A stretch of 64,000 nucleotides of DNA. Origin: Ridgeia piscesae (lineage: Eukaryota; Annelida; Polychaeta; Sabellida; Siboglinidae). Where the stretch lies: the NCBI GenBank assembly GCA_025642075.2, contig JAODUO010000114.1:693501-757500 (forward strand). The letters run 5' to 3'. Made by a program: the position numbers and the translations under genes. This document shows positions 12,556-23,399 of the stretch, piece by piece (the stretch's first letter is position 1; each line of letters starts with the position of its first letter). The notes under the pieces are model-generated. The model did no database searches and had not been told where the DNA came from. It was given only the letters and a program-made list of their open reading frames with translations.

Positions 12556-14878
12556 TTAGACACTGTTGATTTCAAAAGAAACTTCACCTGCACATATTCC
12601 TAGTTCAGAATTAGTCTTACTAGAGAAATATCCAATTCTGGACTTACTGTCTCTGGTGCTGAGAGTGAGGTCAAAGTTGCTAGGGTTCCTATTTGGCATG
12701 TGAACTGGGGCGTCACCCATGTCAAAGGTTAATGGAGTGATGCACTTTCTTCTCAGTGCATCGTACAACATCTGTACACAGTGCAAAGGTACACATACAT
12801 CATCTGTACACAATGCAAAGGTACACATACATTTGTATGATACAACAGGTTCACATACAACATATGTACACAGAGCAAAGGTACACATACATTTGTACGA
12901 TACAACAGGTGCACATACAACATATGTACACAGTGCAAAGGTACACATGCATTTGTACGATACAACAGGTACACATACAACATCTGTACACAGTGCAAAG
13001 GTACACATGCATTTGTAAGATGCAACAGGTACACATACAACATCTGTACACAATACATTACCTAGTTGGAGTTGGACTTTCGATAAGCCTAAAGCTTCTT
13101 TGTCCACTTCATCTTGTGTGTATTCTCAGGTGCAATCTTGTTAATGTTAAACAAATATACAGTACATGTATCTATATAATATACACACAGTACAACACAT
13201 ATGTACAAAATACATCAGGCACACACAAATCTATATACAATACATGTACCTGGTACCTTTACAACATCTATATACACTACATACATATACAAAGTGCAAC
13301 CAGCACACAAGCCTGACAATTGTGTAAACAGTAAATTCACAAACTTAGTTATGCTTCGCTAAACCATGTTTGTATGGTATATGTATTTGAATGCCCAGTT
13401 TATTATTACAGAACATGATTTTGCAGACATGTGTTCCAAAGAAGCGAGGACTTGGGAATCAATCAACTAACCTGTAACTTCTGATACTGTCGTCCTTTAT
13501 CCAGGATTTGTTCTGTTGCTTCTGTGTATTTCTTCTTCACAGATTCCAGTTCTTTCTTGGTTGCTGAAAAGTTTGGGTTAGGATTAGAACCGATAGTCTG
13601 CAATTGTTCAGTTCAAATAACCTGCTTATATAATTTAATCCAGTCCTACAGTTTACAGAGGAGAGAATAACTTGATTAGTCTCATGTGATGGGTGAATTA
13701 CATTTTTAGATAGCGTCAATCGGGTAAATATATACACAAGACATTGAAATGACCATTTACTAACTTGGTCACATGTCTGAGATGGCACAAATGTTATGAG
13801 GATGTTGCAATGTAACTTTTCTGTCACAATGTTTACTACAAGTTTCCTATAATATCATAACATGATATACCATGTAATATCATTGAGATAAAACTTTGTC
13901 ATTTGTCATATAGTGATAACATTAGTCTTACCTGCTAGTTGAGTTTTCAAAGCTGTGTTCAACATGATGGAAAACAGTCAGAATCACTACAGTAAAAGTG
14001 CAACAAACAACAGACTGAAGTTACTGTAGTTGAAGCACCAAACAGTAATGGGACGATTTCAAATTCAACAACAATTTTTACAATAAAAATCTCTCAGACA
14101 CTTCTTTTTCATGCTACATTTCTGGACATTTATCTTATATAATAATGTTAAGTTAATGACAATATATAATATTATTCTAAATAACAGCAGTTTATATGCT
14201 GAGAGGATACCAGTCAACTCTGCAGCAGTTCTTGCCAGGATCTGTTCATAGTATTGTTCCATCTGAATATTTCTTTCTTTGCCTTTGTTCGTCACAAACT
14301 CCTGGTATGTTCTCTCTTGAGTGATCTAAAATATAGCAACTGCAATCATACTCAGGCATACCATATTTTATTGGTTGAAACCTTTACTTTCTCTACATAA
14401 AATTTCCTATGAATATGTATATTTATTTAATTTTTTGAATAATTCCCTAAAAATCCACATTAAGCTTACCCCGGTAATTAATGTTTGCAGGAACTGTTTC
14501 CTAGCTTCAACAGCATTTGTTCTTCAACCCCTCTAAGTGCCAAAGCATGTCTAAATGTTGTAAAAAATACTTTTGCCACAGTACTGATGCAGTAAAAACA
14601 ATTTGTGAAAATGAATTGCTTCAGTTAGAGGTAGATCATAGAAACAACATTTACAATGTTTTGTCTATAATTTAAATATTTCAGTTGAGAAATAAACTTG
14701 CAATTGCAAACACTGGTTCAATATAGCAGATAGATTTTAGTTTTCTAATATTAAGAACATTACATGAAACAGTCAAGTTCGGGTATGAAGATGTCTGCCC
14801 TACTTGGTAAGTCCAAAAGGCAAGAGCTCTGGAGGCAATGTCGATCACCGTCTCTGGTTTCTGTCCTGCCAGAACCAT
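12556..14878 (-). CDS. CCNB1IP1: CCNB1IP1 (HEI10) C-terminal exons; RING part not contiguous
   Basis: SUMO/ubiquitin E3 ligase of the Zip3/HEI10 family, acting at meiotic crossover sites (family knowledge). Minus-strand coding exons: 14878-14804, 14325-14211, 13952-13932 (only 21 nt), 13563-13472 and 12771-12556, ending in TAA. Phases fit and give 172 residues. The first exon reads MVLAGQKPETVIDIASRALA then FWTYQ, a hallmark block after the RING in animal HEI10. Next comes a coiled coil ending in RQYQKLQ, then YDALRRKCIT, which matches the family's YDSLRLRNIT position. The expected upstream RING exons (about 75 residues) are not found next to it; the nearest candidate is at 20.6-20.7 kb. The first Met is internal to the family, so it is not the true start. 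The intron before the last exon carries a 60-bp splice-acceptor array. Confidence 0.85.
12773..13058 (-). repeat. 60-bp tandem array made from the CCNB1IP1 last-exon acceptor
   Basis: About four full 60-bp units plus a short unit of about 31 bp next to the exon. On the minus strand each unit holds TGCACTGTGTACAG followed by ATGTTGTATG, which is the real acceptor (AG at 12773-12772) and first codons of the last exon. The acceptor AG is preserved in the copies near 12803, 12983 and 13043; in the copies near 12863 and 12923 it has become TACATATG. The 60-bp period keeps frame, but the short last unit shifts it. Confidence 0.85.
13140..13320. repeat. CA/TA-rich low-complexity tract
   Basis: Imperfect runs of TATACACACA, ACATATGTACA and related words follow the 60-bp array inside the CCNB1IP1 intron. 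They may be decayed repeat copies. Confidence 0.4.
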
Positions 14879-15058
14879 CTGAGGCAAAGTACAAGAGAAC
14901 GTCAAACATACCTTTTTTCACTTATTAATTCAGTTACGAGCTAAACTGCACTCTGACTTAGTATGTTGTATAAATGACACAGTGAATGTTCAAACCAGCT
15001 GGGTTTTAACCAGCCATTATTTACTACAAAAAAATAAAAACAATTGTGAAAGGGTAGT

Positions 15059-15070
15059 GTATGCAATCTT
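15059..15070 (+). repeat. Target-site duplication, left copy (GTATGCAATCTT)
   Basis: Identical to 17859-17870 on the other side of the RTE element. A 12-bp perfect match at both ends fits non-LTR integration. Confidence 0.85.
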
Positions 15071-17858
15071 ACAACTCTGCCATGGCCAGTCTCAAGCCCG
15101 ACTGAGAAAGGAGGCGTGTTGTGCATGAGCTTAGCACCCTCACCACATAGAAAACATGCTACAGAAACCAATATCAAAGAACAAAATGTAAATGGTGCAA
15201 GGAGTGAAGCTACCCAGGAAGCTGGGATCATGACGGATGTCAGCCAAACCCAGTTGGAAGCTGACACCCCAGGAGTGGAGCTCCTGAAGCCGAAAACAAA
15301 GACACAAGTGGGCTCCTGGAATGTGAGAACTCACTATCAAGCAAGAAAGCTTCAGCAAGTACTGCACGAGACAGAAAATTACATCATCGAACTTCTTTGC
15401 ATGATTGAAGCACACTGGATAGACTTGGGAAAGAACCTTGTCCACTGGACATACCATTCTTTATTCTGGCCAAACAGATCAACAGCACAGAGATGGAGTT
15501 GCCATAATTGTGACTACAAATTGGAAAATCTATGCTTGACTGGAAACCAATTAGTGACAGATTGATCAAGGCTAGATCAATTCTAAATTTGCAAAGCTGA
15601 CAGTGATTGGCTGTTATGCATCAACAGAAGATGCAGAGGAGATCAAGGATGAGTTCTATGAACAGTTGGAGGAAGAAATTAAGACCACACCCCGACACAT
15701 GTACTCAATGCAAGAGTTGGAGAGGACAATGCAGGAAGAGAAAGGGTCATGGGCACCCAAGGCTTTGGGTGCATCAATAACAACAGTAAGAGACTTTCCG
15801 ACTTATATGTGGAAAATTACTTACTACTAGGGGGAACGATATTCAAGCATAGAACAATCACAAAACCACTTGGAGTTCTCCAGGTGGTAACACTGTCAGT
15901 CAGATCTATCATGTGATAATCAATCAGAAGTGGAGGCGATCACTTCAAGATGTCAGAGCTAGACGCAGAGCTGGTGTGGGGAGTGACCAGGTGCTGGTGG
16001 TGGCAACAGTCATTCAAACTAAGAAACGCAAAAAGAGTAGAGGAGAGAAGAGGAGAGGCAGCAGCGATTTGACAGACAAGTTCAAGAACACTAACACAGG
16101 GAAAGCTTTCCAACTGGATTTGCAAAACCGCTTTCGCATACTTCAAGAGGAACAAGAATTAACCATTGATAGTTTCAACCAGGTCTTGTTGATAGCAACA
16201 AACAAAAAAATCTTAGGCTACCGAAGAAAACCAAAAGAAGAGTGGAGAATTGGACACAAAACTGAGAAAAAACCCAGACTAAAGCAGGCAAGAGAGCATT
16301 CATTGAGAAACTGGCAGATGAAGCAGAAAAAGCCGGCGGCTTTAGAAACAACAAAGTTCCAGTGAAAGATGTAAATGGAAATTTATCACTAGCGAAGCAG
16401 AGCAGACCCAGATATGGAAATCACACTTCGAGACCATCCTCAACAAAGAAGCGCCAAGCAATCTTGCCGATATTCCAGTAAGTGACAAAGACCTGGCGAT
16501 TAACACAGACCGAGATCTGCTGAAGAAGTGAGGAAAGCAGTCAGTTCCATGAAGGCAGTGAAAGCACTGGGAGCTGACGGAGTGAGTGCAGGTATGTTGA
16601 AGGCTGGCGGAGAAATTGTAGTTAGAACCTTGATAGAGATCTTTGAAGGTATATTGAAAAAGAAATGCCAAGTGAATGGAAGGCAGGGCTGATTGTCAAA
16701 CTACCGATGAAAGGAGACTTTAGTATGTGCAACAACTGGAGAAGGATTACTCTGTTATTTGTCACTAGCACAGTTTTCAATAGGGTTATTCTTGACAGAA
16801 TTTTGGCAGCCACTGACCCACTGATGCACAAAGAACAGGCAGGATTTTGGAAAGGAAGATTTTAATTGGACCATATGTTTACATTGCGGCAGATCATGGA
16901 ACAGTGCCAGGAATGGAACCCACCAATCTATGCAAACTTTGTTGATTTCGAAAAGGCTTTCGACAGCATTCACCAAGACTGTGGTGTATTCCCTGGCATT
17001 ACAGAATCCCCCCAAAATACGATGGAGGATTTTAAAATAAAGATAGAGTCAAACAAGGATGCCTATTATCCACCTTCCTCTTCTGTCTTGGGATCAACTA
17101 GGTCATGAGAAAAACAACTTTAGGAACAAAAGAAAACCTTGCCAGAAATGCTTGAAAAATTGGATTAAAGATAAACATAAATAAAACAAAGGCACTATGA
17201 AACAACAGTCAAACAGCAGACCCCATCACGATTGGAAGACATCACTGAAGAGGTGACCAAATTCATCTATCTTTGGGCCAAGGTGACAAAAGATGGCAAC
17301 TCATAAACTGAGGTTAAGGCAAGGATCAGTAAGGCAAGAGGGGCATTTGCGGCATTAAAGAACATTTGGAAGACCAATAAGATCAGCAACAGAACCAAAA
17401 TACGTCTGTTCAAGAGTAACGTCTTGAGTGTGCTGCTCTATGCTGCAGAATCATGGAAGGTTACCAAAGGCATGTGTCACATGCAAGACATTTTTCAATA
17501 TAAGTGTCTCAGGAGAATTCTGCGAATCCACTGGCCCAAAAAAATTTCGAACAAGGAACTCCACGAAAGACCAAGCACGCAGCCCATCTCTCTCTCTCTC
17601 GAGGTTAAATGCCACAGATGAAGATGGATCGGACACGTCGGCAGACTGCTATTGACATCCATTCTGAGTGTAGCCATGCGCTGGACTCCTAGTAGCAAGA
17701 GAGCCAGGAGACCAAAGGAGACGTGGAGAAGATCAGTGAAGCGGGAAATAAAACACTCGGATGGAGTTGAGGCCAAGTAATGAAGTTGGCAGCGGACAGA
17801 AAACATTGGTGTTCTTTGGTTGCGGCCTTATGTTTGATCCCACACAAAAAAGAAGTAA
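15071..17858 (+). mobile_element. RTE-clade non-LTR retrotransposon, near full length, inactivated
   Basis: Bounded by 12-bp direct repeats. The 5' region (CTCTGCCATGGCC, then CCCGACTGAGAAAGGAGG) is homologous to the start of the second copy at 57.35 kb. Then come an AP-endonuclease region (about 15300-15720, starting VGSWNVRT), a reverse transcriptase region (about 16540-17110: PSEWKAGLIVKLP, HKEQAGF, YANFVDFEKAFDS), and the C-terminal region (about 17400-17820: ESWKVTKGM, RRILRIHWP, RRPKETWRRS). The coding frame is broken by many stops and frameshifts, and part of the RT with the catalytic aspartates appears deleted around 17100-17160. The 3' end is GAAGTAAGTA-like. It sits upstream of the recognisable CCNB1IP1 exons, antisense to that gene. 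Confidence 0.88.
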
Positions 17859-17870
17859 GTATGCAATCTT
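17859..17870 (+). repeat. Target-site duplication, right copy (GTATGCAATCTT)
   Basis: Right-hand partner of 15059-15070. It marks the 3' end of the RTE insertion. Confidence 0.85.
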
Positions 17871-18715
17871 GCTACACACCAACACACGATAACATACTTT
17901 TTTTATTTAATATTATTACCACAATAAATTGTTATTACAGTTCTATGGTGCTATATAATTTGCTGTATTGTAAATAAATCTAATTTAAACAGGAGCCGAG
18001 ATGTTTGAACAAACATTGCCATAACATACGAATGTACCATAAATTTTGAGGATATGTGACCATGATTGTATGAGCATGGAGTAACGGTATATTTAAAATA
18101 ATTTTTCTAATTTTGGCGCCACCATATTAAGCACAAGCTGCATTTGGTTTGATTACCTTGGATAGCTCCTATGATATCTAGTAAATATAGTTTTTATTTT
18201 TTAGTTTGCAAATGGGTCTCCCTCTGGCTGTTGATTTCCATGATATTAGTTTACAGGCTATATTATTTCGGTCTGTACTGAACATTGTTTGTATATATAC
18301 TGTATATAAATTGGCCATGTGATATCTTACAGTTTTATACTTCTCTGACTGCTGGAGGTCAACCCGAATTATGTCGTATGTCCCAGACAAACTTGTTTGA
18401 CCTGCCAAAATAACATGTAAGAAGTAAATGCAATCATTGTGGCATTATCATATGTTATTTTTCTTATTGAATCTTTAAAATGTAGCCAGTGTCGTATCTG
18501 AAACCCAGAATAATGGTTTTCCTTGGAGACTTGACAGATGAAAAACTGACTTAGAAAACAATAAATAAATAATGTCAACACAAATCTGTCTAGAATATCC
18601 AGAGCAATGTACAGGGAAGTCATGTCTTAGGAACTACATGCTTGCTTACCATTGTTCTTACCTGAATTCTCTTACTGCTGTGAATTTGGGGAAATGCATA
18701 TACCACTAATGTGCA
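17871..18715. other. Non-coding AT-rich stretch
   Basis: No similarity recognised on either strand. Probably CCNB1IP1 intron or intergenic sequence. Confidence 0.4.
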
Positions 18716-19075
18716 TTGTATTACAGTAGTACAACAAAGTTATCAGAAACATATGTGGAGTTGAAAAACTTCAGCACACAAACCCATCTATTTTATAGAT
18801 ACGGACTCCTGAAATTTCAAGAATTAGTACAATTAAAAATGTGTTCTGTATTGTATAAAACATACAACAATATACCGATACCTGTAAATGTTCAGCGCCT
18901 CTTTACAAAGCAAAAAAAGTACATTCATCTTGAGCAAAGTGTCAATATGTATGCCAAATTAATGTATCTGTACAAATATAAAGTCACAATGTTTAGAAAT
19001 TTATGGTGTAAAGTTCTGGAACTCACAACCAGCCTATAACATCATGATGCCTTGTATACATTTGTTAATAAAAAT
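18716..19075 (+). mobile_element. LINE ORF2 C-terminal fragment
   Basis: The plus-strand translation has the shape of the tail of a Jockey/CR1-group ORF2: LKFQELVQLKMCSVLYKTYN, then a variable loop, then NLWCKVLELTTSL where such proteins have GPKxWNSLP-like residues. Only this end is present. Its 3' two thirds is mirrored by an inverted copy at 19147-19377. Confidence 0.55.
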
Positions 19076-19107
19076 ATATATGTTTAGTTAAATTTTTATA
19101 TATATAT

Positions 19108-19139
<32 letters not shown>

Positions 19140-19377
19140 CTATGTAAACATATATATTTTTATTAACAAATGTATACAAGGTTGGCATCATGATGTTATA
19201 GGCTGGTTGTGAGTTCCAGAACTTTACACCATAAATTTCTAAACATTGTGACTTTATATTTGTACAGATACATTAATTTGGCATACATATTGAACTTTGT
19301 CGATGAAAGTATTTTTTTGCTTTGTAAATAGGCGCTGAAATTTACGTATCGGTATATTGTTTATGTTTATATAAAAT
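18859..19377. repeat. Large inverted repeat with (AT)n loop
   Basis: Left arm about 18859-19084, right arm about 19147-19377, roughly 90% or better complementary by eye, separated by an AT microsatellite at 19085-19145. Both arms are LINE 3'-end sequence in opposite orientations. Transcribed, it would make a hairpin of over 200 bp. Confidence 0.85.
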
Positions 19378-19845
19378 TATATATAATATATATATATAAT
19401 GATGTTTGTGTGAATATATGACTATTATAATTCTTGAATATAATTTCTATGTTTTGCTAGTTTATATAATAATTATTATATTAATGATGTTTGTGCTGCA
19501 TGCACTTACTGGGACATGTGTAATGTTTTTCTAATTTTGTACAATCATAAGATTTATCTTCGGTATGCACCTTTTTTCTAAAATAATAAGAATATTACGT
19601 ACTAAAACATCAGTATCATGTATTGTTGAGTTGGGAAAAATAAATATTATTATTTCATACTGACAAGATTCTTTTGCAAACAGGTAAATTAACGTTTTCA
19701 AAATCCAGTTTGTCTTTTTGGCTATTTTATGCTGCATGTCTCTAAATTATAAGCAATATAAGACATGTTAATACCCAAAATCTACCAACATCCAACAAGA
19801 ACAAGGCAGCATTGGTATTTCACCTGGTGGTCGAAGCCGATTTGC

Positions 19846-19849
<4 letters not shown>

Positions 19850-19877
<28 letters not shown>

Positions 19878-19904
19878 CATGCGTGCGTGCGTGCGTGCGT
19901 GCGA
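19850..19904. repeat. Compound (TG)n(CGTG)n microsatellite
   Basis: A GT run passes into GTGC/CGTG tetranucleotides. Confidence 0.9.
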
Positions 19905-20580
19905 ACATGTGCATGCCAATCTCATATAACAGAGATGCCTTACATTAGATGAAGCTAAATCAAGAATAATGCATTTATAGGGCTCCATCTTAGATCTGTA
20001 ACTTAATGGTTATGTGACATTATTTGACATCAGAATAGCTTGACAATGAGAAGATACTCACATGCAGGACAAGTTGTTGACTTGTTGAACTCTCTTGAAC
20101 CATCGTCATCACAGAATATATCTTTCATGTGTCACAAGCTCATAACTTTTGAATTACATCGATGCATGGTTTTACTTTTACACATAAAAAGGCATGAAAG
20201 TTGTCTCAAATATTAGCATCAGAACATGGCTGGTTTGAAGACTAGAAATGTGATGAATGAAGGCTCCAAGGTTGGCAAGACACAGATTCTGGATGGAACG
20301 GGTAGAATCGGTAAAACCGGGCTGGAGACTGAGAACAAATGGAAGAGGAATGACAAACAAACAGTGGAAAGCCAGATGCACTCAGTGTAGGAGTCAGACT
20401 ATGACCAAATGGGGAAGATTGTTGAGACATTTGTCAGGATTGGGAAGGAAGTGGCTGAAGATAGGAGGGGTGGCAGGGTGGGGTAGGGCAATGAAATAGG
20501 AGTAGTGATGGAAGGATATGGATACAAATTCAAGGAATAATATCACTGTCAAAGTCACTGTGGACAGCAGGAGCAAAGAG
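19905..20580. other. Unassigned sequence
   Basis: Several open frames of 60-80 codons cross 20178-20585 on both strands. None contains a recognisable domain, and they overlap each other. No supported gene. Confidence 0.4.
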
Positions 20581-20611
20581 AACAATCATACTCTGTAAGT
20601 TCTCATATTAT

Positions 20612-20731
20612 TGTGGAAACTCGGGCAGTCGTGGAATAAATCCAAAGTTATTGGTGACACAGATATACGAGTCTTCTCCCTCGCAGAACAACTGACAATA
20701 AAGGATACGGGAACACGACGTCACCTGTGAA
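20612..20731 (-). pseudogene. Possible degenerate CCNB1IP1 RING exon
   Basis: On the minus strand, after a good acceptor (TTTTCTTCACAG, ending at 20732), the frame reads VTSCSRILYC, then CEGEDSYICVTNN. Animal HEI10 RING fingers have VTxCSHIFC at this place, with the ICPxC pair about 15 residues later, so the order and spacing fit. However, the metal-binding His of the HIFC motif is Arg, the ICPxC pair reads ICVTN, and a stop follows. It could be an exon with assembly errors, a decayed exon, or chance. It lies about 5.7 kb upstream of the next CCNB1IP1 exon with an RTE insertion between. Confidence 0.3.
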
Positions 20732-20749
20732 GAAAACACATCAGCTGTG

Positions 20750-21386
20750 AAGGGCTTAGCACAGGAAGACATTAATAACAGTTATCATATTCCACATAAC
20801 TAGTTTTGCATTTTCATCATAAATGTATATTGCTGCAGTTATTACAAACATTTGACACAGACCCAAGTGTTCTTTGCCCTGATGTAAAACATGTTTTTAA
20901 CTACAGATGCATAAATGCTTTATACATGCTGTATGTATGTAAAGTTTTTTGTATTAAACACTCGATCATAGATGTCAAAATAACAATTACCCTCAAGAAG
21001 TATCATCACTTTATGAAATGTTGAGTTTCTCCATGTATTCAAGTTTCATAACGGATAATGGTTCATTCTAAGCAATTATTTGTAACATCTTGCATGTTTT
21101 CTACAATTGTTCATATCTATTTAAACCATCCACCAATCAGGTGAGAACATTTTACATAAATTTCAACAATTGTAGAAAACATATGCACTGCAAAAAACGT
21201 CCAGGAATCTTCACTAAACGTCTGGTCAGAATACTTTTTGAAGTCATCTCAGGACTGTATGTGACAGGTCTCTGCCACACAATGTTGAACCAAGTCCTTA
21301 GTTTTTTCTTTGACCCATTGACAACCATACCTATCCCTTTCAGGAATGGGTCATTTTGCTAGTATCTAAAAAGGTCAACGATAAAA
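20750..21386. other. Unassigned sequence
   Basis: No exon or element recognised. A short inverted pair near 21101 and 21163 (TTTTCTACAATTGT) is visible. Confidence 0.4.
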
Positions 21387-21413
21387 ATGAAAAAACCAGA
21401 TCAGGCAATGAGA

Positions 21414-21581
21414 GGAATTAACAACATCACAGATATCATCACCAAATGTAACCATAGAATTAACAACATCACAGATATCATCAAATGTAACCATAGAATT
21501 AACATCACAGATATCATCATTGAATGTAACCATAGAATTAACAACATCACAGATATCAACATAAAATGTAACCATAGAATA
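21414..21581. repeat. 39/42-bp minisatellite, four copies
   Basis: Four units built on AATTAACAACATCACAGATA followed by TCATC(A)n and TGTAACCATAG, with lengths 42, 39, 39 and 42. Indels are in threes, so a repetitive frame stays open on both strands, but no gene context supports coding. Confidence 0.85.
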
Positions 21582-21719
21582 TCATGTGGTCAATTGATGA
21601 CAATAAAGTTAAGATCATTACCTGATACTTACCCAAGCATTTGCATTCAATCGTTTCCTGCATTTTTTAAAGTTGCAAATCAAGTCACAGTCCATGCCTT
21701 GCAGGGAATAAGACACTGA

Positions 21720-23013
21720 AATATTTTCAAGAATGCTGTGGTATAATTTCACTTTGAAATAAGAAATGCAGTAATACTTTTGAAGCACTCAGTGCAGTGT
21801 TCTAGCTAGGCCTTTAACCAAGGGTGCCACGCCCTGCCCTCATTTACATGTGCCCTGTGCCTTTTATTTGCGCCATGTACCTTTTTATTGGCGTCCTGTC
21901 TTTTAGCATTAGCCTGGTGTACCCCGGTAATTGTCAGTGGGGTTAAAGTGTCTGAGACAATTCAGTGCCAGCTTCCCATTGGCTTAAAACAATTGCATCC
22001 AATTAACCACTTTGAAGACTTCCATGTGTGACAAGAGCAATAAAGTAGGTGTCCTTTCTAGGTCACCTAGATGCAGTGTGTTCTATTGGCTTTATTATTA
22101 TAAACTGATGTTGTTGACAGGATGAGTTATTTTAAAACATAGTAGCAAGGGAGTCGGCTGCACTTCCAAGTATTGGTAAATCAATTTCTATGTAATCCAC
22201 TTCTACTAGATATGGGAAAACTGTTTTTTGTTGTAAATGACAAACATGTTTTTGTCATTTATCTAGATCTGGGATTTTTTTTTTAGAAATGTTCACATAA
22301 AATAAGTGCTGAAGAAGTGTAATTTGAAGGCCTATCTATAATAAAAAGTGATATTTGTGTTTTTTATACAGCATATTTGAGAAATATTAGTCTATTGAAT
22401 AATACCCAATTGTTTTGTAAGTAATAATATGGGTAGATGTATATATTATGTAATTGAGTAAGCATTGCTAAAATAATTATCACTGGTGTATTCAAACTGA
22501 GAAATTGCCCCTGAATTTTTTATTTCTGAATGTACATATATGTTAATGTTATTATTATACAATCTTGATATGTTAGTATGCCACATTCAATTGAAAACTT
22601 TAAAATTACAGATATCTTTCATCAACACTCACAAATACATGTTAAAATAATTTAATAGAACATTTCCAAAAAAACATGAACTGTTGTATTCTGTGTTATA
22701 CATTATAATAATTACGACCACCATTCCCCACGTTAAGGTAAGTCCCATAATGTTTAACTTTTTCTATAACTAATCACACACACCAATGCAGACGTGTGGT
22801 ATTAGCAACATGTTGTGTAAACTGTACACTAACATCATAAAATTCCACCCTTATAGGCTAAATTATACACAGAGGCTTATGGTCACATGGTGCAAGGGGT
22901 GCATCAACGCAATAATTGGGGCTGTTCAAAATTTGTGGTACTGAAATCTCGCCTGATGTCAGTATGTGTCATCTTTGATGCCGTGATACCATGTGATCGC
23001 CTTGCTAATTAGC
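21720..23013. other. Unassigned AT-rich sequence
   Basis: No reading frame over 60 codons of interest and no recognisable transposon end. Confidence 0.4.
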
Positions 23014-23217
23014 GGTAGTGGCTTCTTGCTAACCACTCACAGTGCCCATTTTTGGTTGCTCTTAGTCTTATGTGGAATAAGGTTTAGGTTTATTGTTAGT
23101 AGGGTTTAGGTTTGGGCTACGGTTAGGTTATAGGTAGTTTTAACAAGATTGACATTAGGTGTTTTACATGTATTTGCTAGGCACTTGTACGTCAGTGGTT
23201 AGCAAGAAGCCACTACC
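23014..23217. mobile_element. Small MITE-like element with perfect 24-bp terminal inverted repeats
   Basis: Left arm 23014-23037 starts GGTAGTGGCTTCTTGC; right arm 23194-23217 is its exact reverse complement. The 156-bp interior is non-coding and contains GGTTTAG/GTTAGG-like words. I could not settle a target-site duplication, so the superfamily is open. Confidence 0.65.
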
Positions 23218-23399
23218 ATAAATAGCTTTCCGCGGGAATCACAATGCTGGCGGGTTTAAAACCGAACTTATACTACAAATGTATCCTTATTTATTTTTTA
23301 TGTTGGCAAATTTACTTTTTATGTTGTTAAATGTACATACATACTTAATCTTTATGTATACATGGAAAACGAATTTTAGGTAACGCCTTGTTTCTATTC

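Noticed and set aside
12556..13107. A continuous 183-codon minus-strand ORF through the CCNB1IP1 array
   Set aside because: Only its last 72 codons are the real last exon. The upper part is the tandem repeat in the intron. It might be translated by intron retention, but the splice model fits the family length better.
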